Part shown: piece by piece, positions 63,274 through 64,000 of the stretch | Numbering within the stretch: the stretch's first letter is position 1 | Layout: each line of letters begins with the position of its first letter | Assembly (NCBI GenBank): GCA_017937485.1 | Contig: JAGBDN010000083.1 | Span: 57,203-121,202 of the forward strand | DNA from: Thermoguttaceae bacterium | GTDB lineage: Bacteria; Planctomycetota; Planctomycetia; Pirellulales; Thermoguttaceae | Reading direction: 5' to 3' | DNA: 64,000 nt | Notes under the pieces: model-generated | The model's input: only the letters and a program-made list of their open reading frames with translations | Told to the model about the DNA's origin: nothing | Databases searched by the model: none | Position numbers and translations under genes: made by a program

Positions 63274-64000
63274 ATGGCGACTACTGAAACAACCGTTGAA
63301 TCTTGGGGCTCGCGCCTCGGCTCGTCGATGAAAGGCGTCCTCGCCGGCTTCCTCTTCGTCCTCGCCGCGATCGCGCTCCTCTTTTGGAACGAAGGCCGCA
63401 CCGTCAACCGCGCCAAGGCGTTGAACGAAGGCGCTTCCGCGGTGATTACCGTCGACGCGGCGAAAGTCGACCCGCAAAACGACGGCAAACTCGTCCATGT
63501 CTCCGGCGAAGTCGCGACCGCCGACGTCCTCGAAGACCTGAAATTCGGCGTCTCGGTCAACGCGATCAAACTGGTTCGCAAAGTCGAGTCGTTCCAATGG
63601 AAAGAAAACGAACAATCGACGACGAAACGCGGCTCCGGCGGTTCGCAAGAAACGACGACCACTTACACTTACGAGAAGGTTTGGTCGCCGGACTTGATCA
63701 ATTCGTCGGCGTTTAAAGAAGCCGGACACGAGAACCCGACGACGCGCCCGGTCGAAGGCGCCGAGTTTGTCGCGTCGAACGTTTCGCTCGGCGCGTTCCG
63801 TCTTTCCGCCGACTTGATTTCGCGTCTCGGCCCGGCGAAAGCGTTCGTCCCGCCGGTTCCGGAACCGCAAGCCGCTCCGGTCGCTCCGGTCGCCGCCCCG
63901 AACGCCGCTCCGGTCGCCTCGGTTGAAAACGCCGCCCCGGTCGCCGCCCCGGTCGCCCCGGTTGAAAACGCCGCCCCGGTCGCCGCCCCGGTCGCCGCTC
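63274..64000 (+). CDS. TMEM43-family membrane protein (3' end outside window)
   Basis: The frame runs open to the window end, 242 codons. AAGGG lies 8 nt before the ATG at 63274. Residues about 21-39 form a membrane helix (GVLAGFLFVLAAIALLFWNE), followed by the TMEM43 pattern: NEGRTVNRAKALNEGASAV, the HVSGEVATADVLED strand, LVRKVESFQWKENEQS, YTYEKVWSPDLINSSAFKE and GHENPTTRP. In the family this domain is flanked by several C-terminal helices, here not yet reached. From about residue 190 the sequence turns into an Ala/Pro/Val repeat (VENAAPVAAPVAP units), an unusual insert for the family. Function of bacterial TMEM43 homologues is not known. Confidence 0.9.
   Translation, partial: MATTETTVESWGSRLGSSMKGVLAGFLFVLAAIALLFWNEGRTVNRAKALNEGASAVITVDAAKVDPQNDGKLVHVSGEVATADVLEDLKFGVSVNAIKLVRKVESFQWKENEQSTTKRGSGGSQETTTTYTYEKVWSPDLINSSAFKEAGHENPTTRPVEGAEFVASNVSLGAFRLSADLISRLGPAKAFVPPVPEPQAAPVAPVAAPNAAPVASVENAAPVAAPVAPVENAAPVAAPVAA

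Overview
The window reads as chromosomal DNA of a planctomycete, probably of the Pirellulales/Thermoguttaceae kind. This rests on marker families, not on a database search: a DUF1559 pilin-like protein with the H-X9-DG ending followed by a small lipoprotein, a surface protein carrying the planctomycete 'LEPR'-like motif (FERLENRELLA), an EF-G with the AHIDSGKT P-loop of the planctomycete/spirochaete/mitochondrial EFG1 type, an HTH plus receiver regulator, and a pseudopilin/secretion-ATPase cluster. The DNA is GC-rich and saturated with CpG, and codons of the form NCG dominate for Ala, Ser, Thr and Pro. This makes stop codons rare in the wrong frames, so there are very many long false ORFs opposite real genes.

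Layout. 1-4330 (minus): two secreted pentapeptide-like paralogs, one cut by the window edge, each behind the same kind of TTGACG-N17 promoter. 4511-7901 (minus): hslU, hslV and an OB/HD-domain (YhaM-like) phosphohydrolase. 8010-10761 (minus): an acetyltransferase-like protein, two identical tRNA-Phe genes with their own promoter and terminator, and a flavodoxin-fold NAD(P)H oxidoreductase. 10816-31734 (minus): a long type II secretion/type IV pilus-like cluster, in transcription order GspE/PilB, PilT, GspE, GspF, three GspG-like pseudopilins, a GspH-like one, a PilV-like one and a 2493-residue GspK-like protein, closed by duplicated terminators. 31969-34029 (plus): the divergent DUF1559 protein and its lipoprotein partner. 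34061-39480 (minus): an envelope-type operon with an HtrA-like protease without a PDZ domain and three proteins of unknown function. 39888-49986 (mostly plus): an HTH-receiver regulator behind a structured leader of about 500 nt, dtd, a 1160-residue Pmp-like beta-helix protein, a histidine kinase without sensor domain and a small two-helix membrane protein; a lipoprotein, a SpoU/TrmH methyltransferase and a TPR protein lie on the minus strand. 50331-58161 (minus): a free-standing structured RNA with 6S-like architecture, a WYL regulator, a UvrD/PcrA-type helicase, a MoxR ATPase and fusA with a long leader. 58345-64000 (plus): a UPF0173-type metal hydrolase, a GldA-type ABC ATPase with a GldF-GldG fusion permease, and the start of a TMEM43-family protein.

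How it fits together. The dominant theme is envelope and export: the secretion/pseudopilus machine sits next to a divergently transcribed abundant pilin-like protein, and there are many secreted or lipid-anchored proteins, an HtrA protease and a Gld-type transporter. Housekeeping genes (hslVU, tRNA-Phe, dtd, fusA, helicase) are interspersed. Many minus-strand genes have clear sigma70-type promoters (TTGNNN, 16-18 nt spacer, TATAAT) and intrinsic terminators, which made it possible to place several transcription units. I saw no insertion sequence, integrase, prophage or CRISPR array. The most interesting unexplained items are the structured RNA at 50331-50483, the attenuator-like leader at 39894-40400, the twin operator-like palindromes of the pentapeptide paralogs and the giant GspK-like protein.
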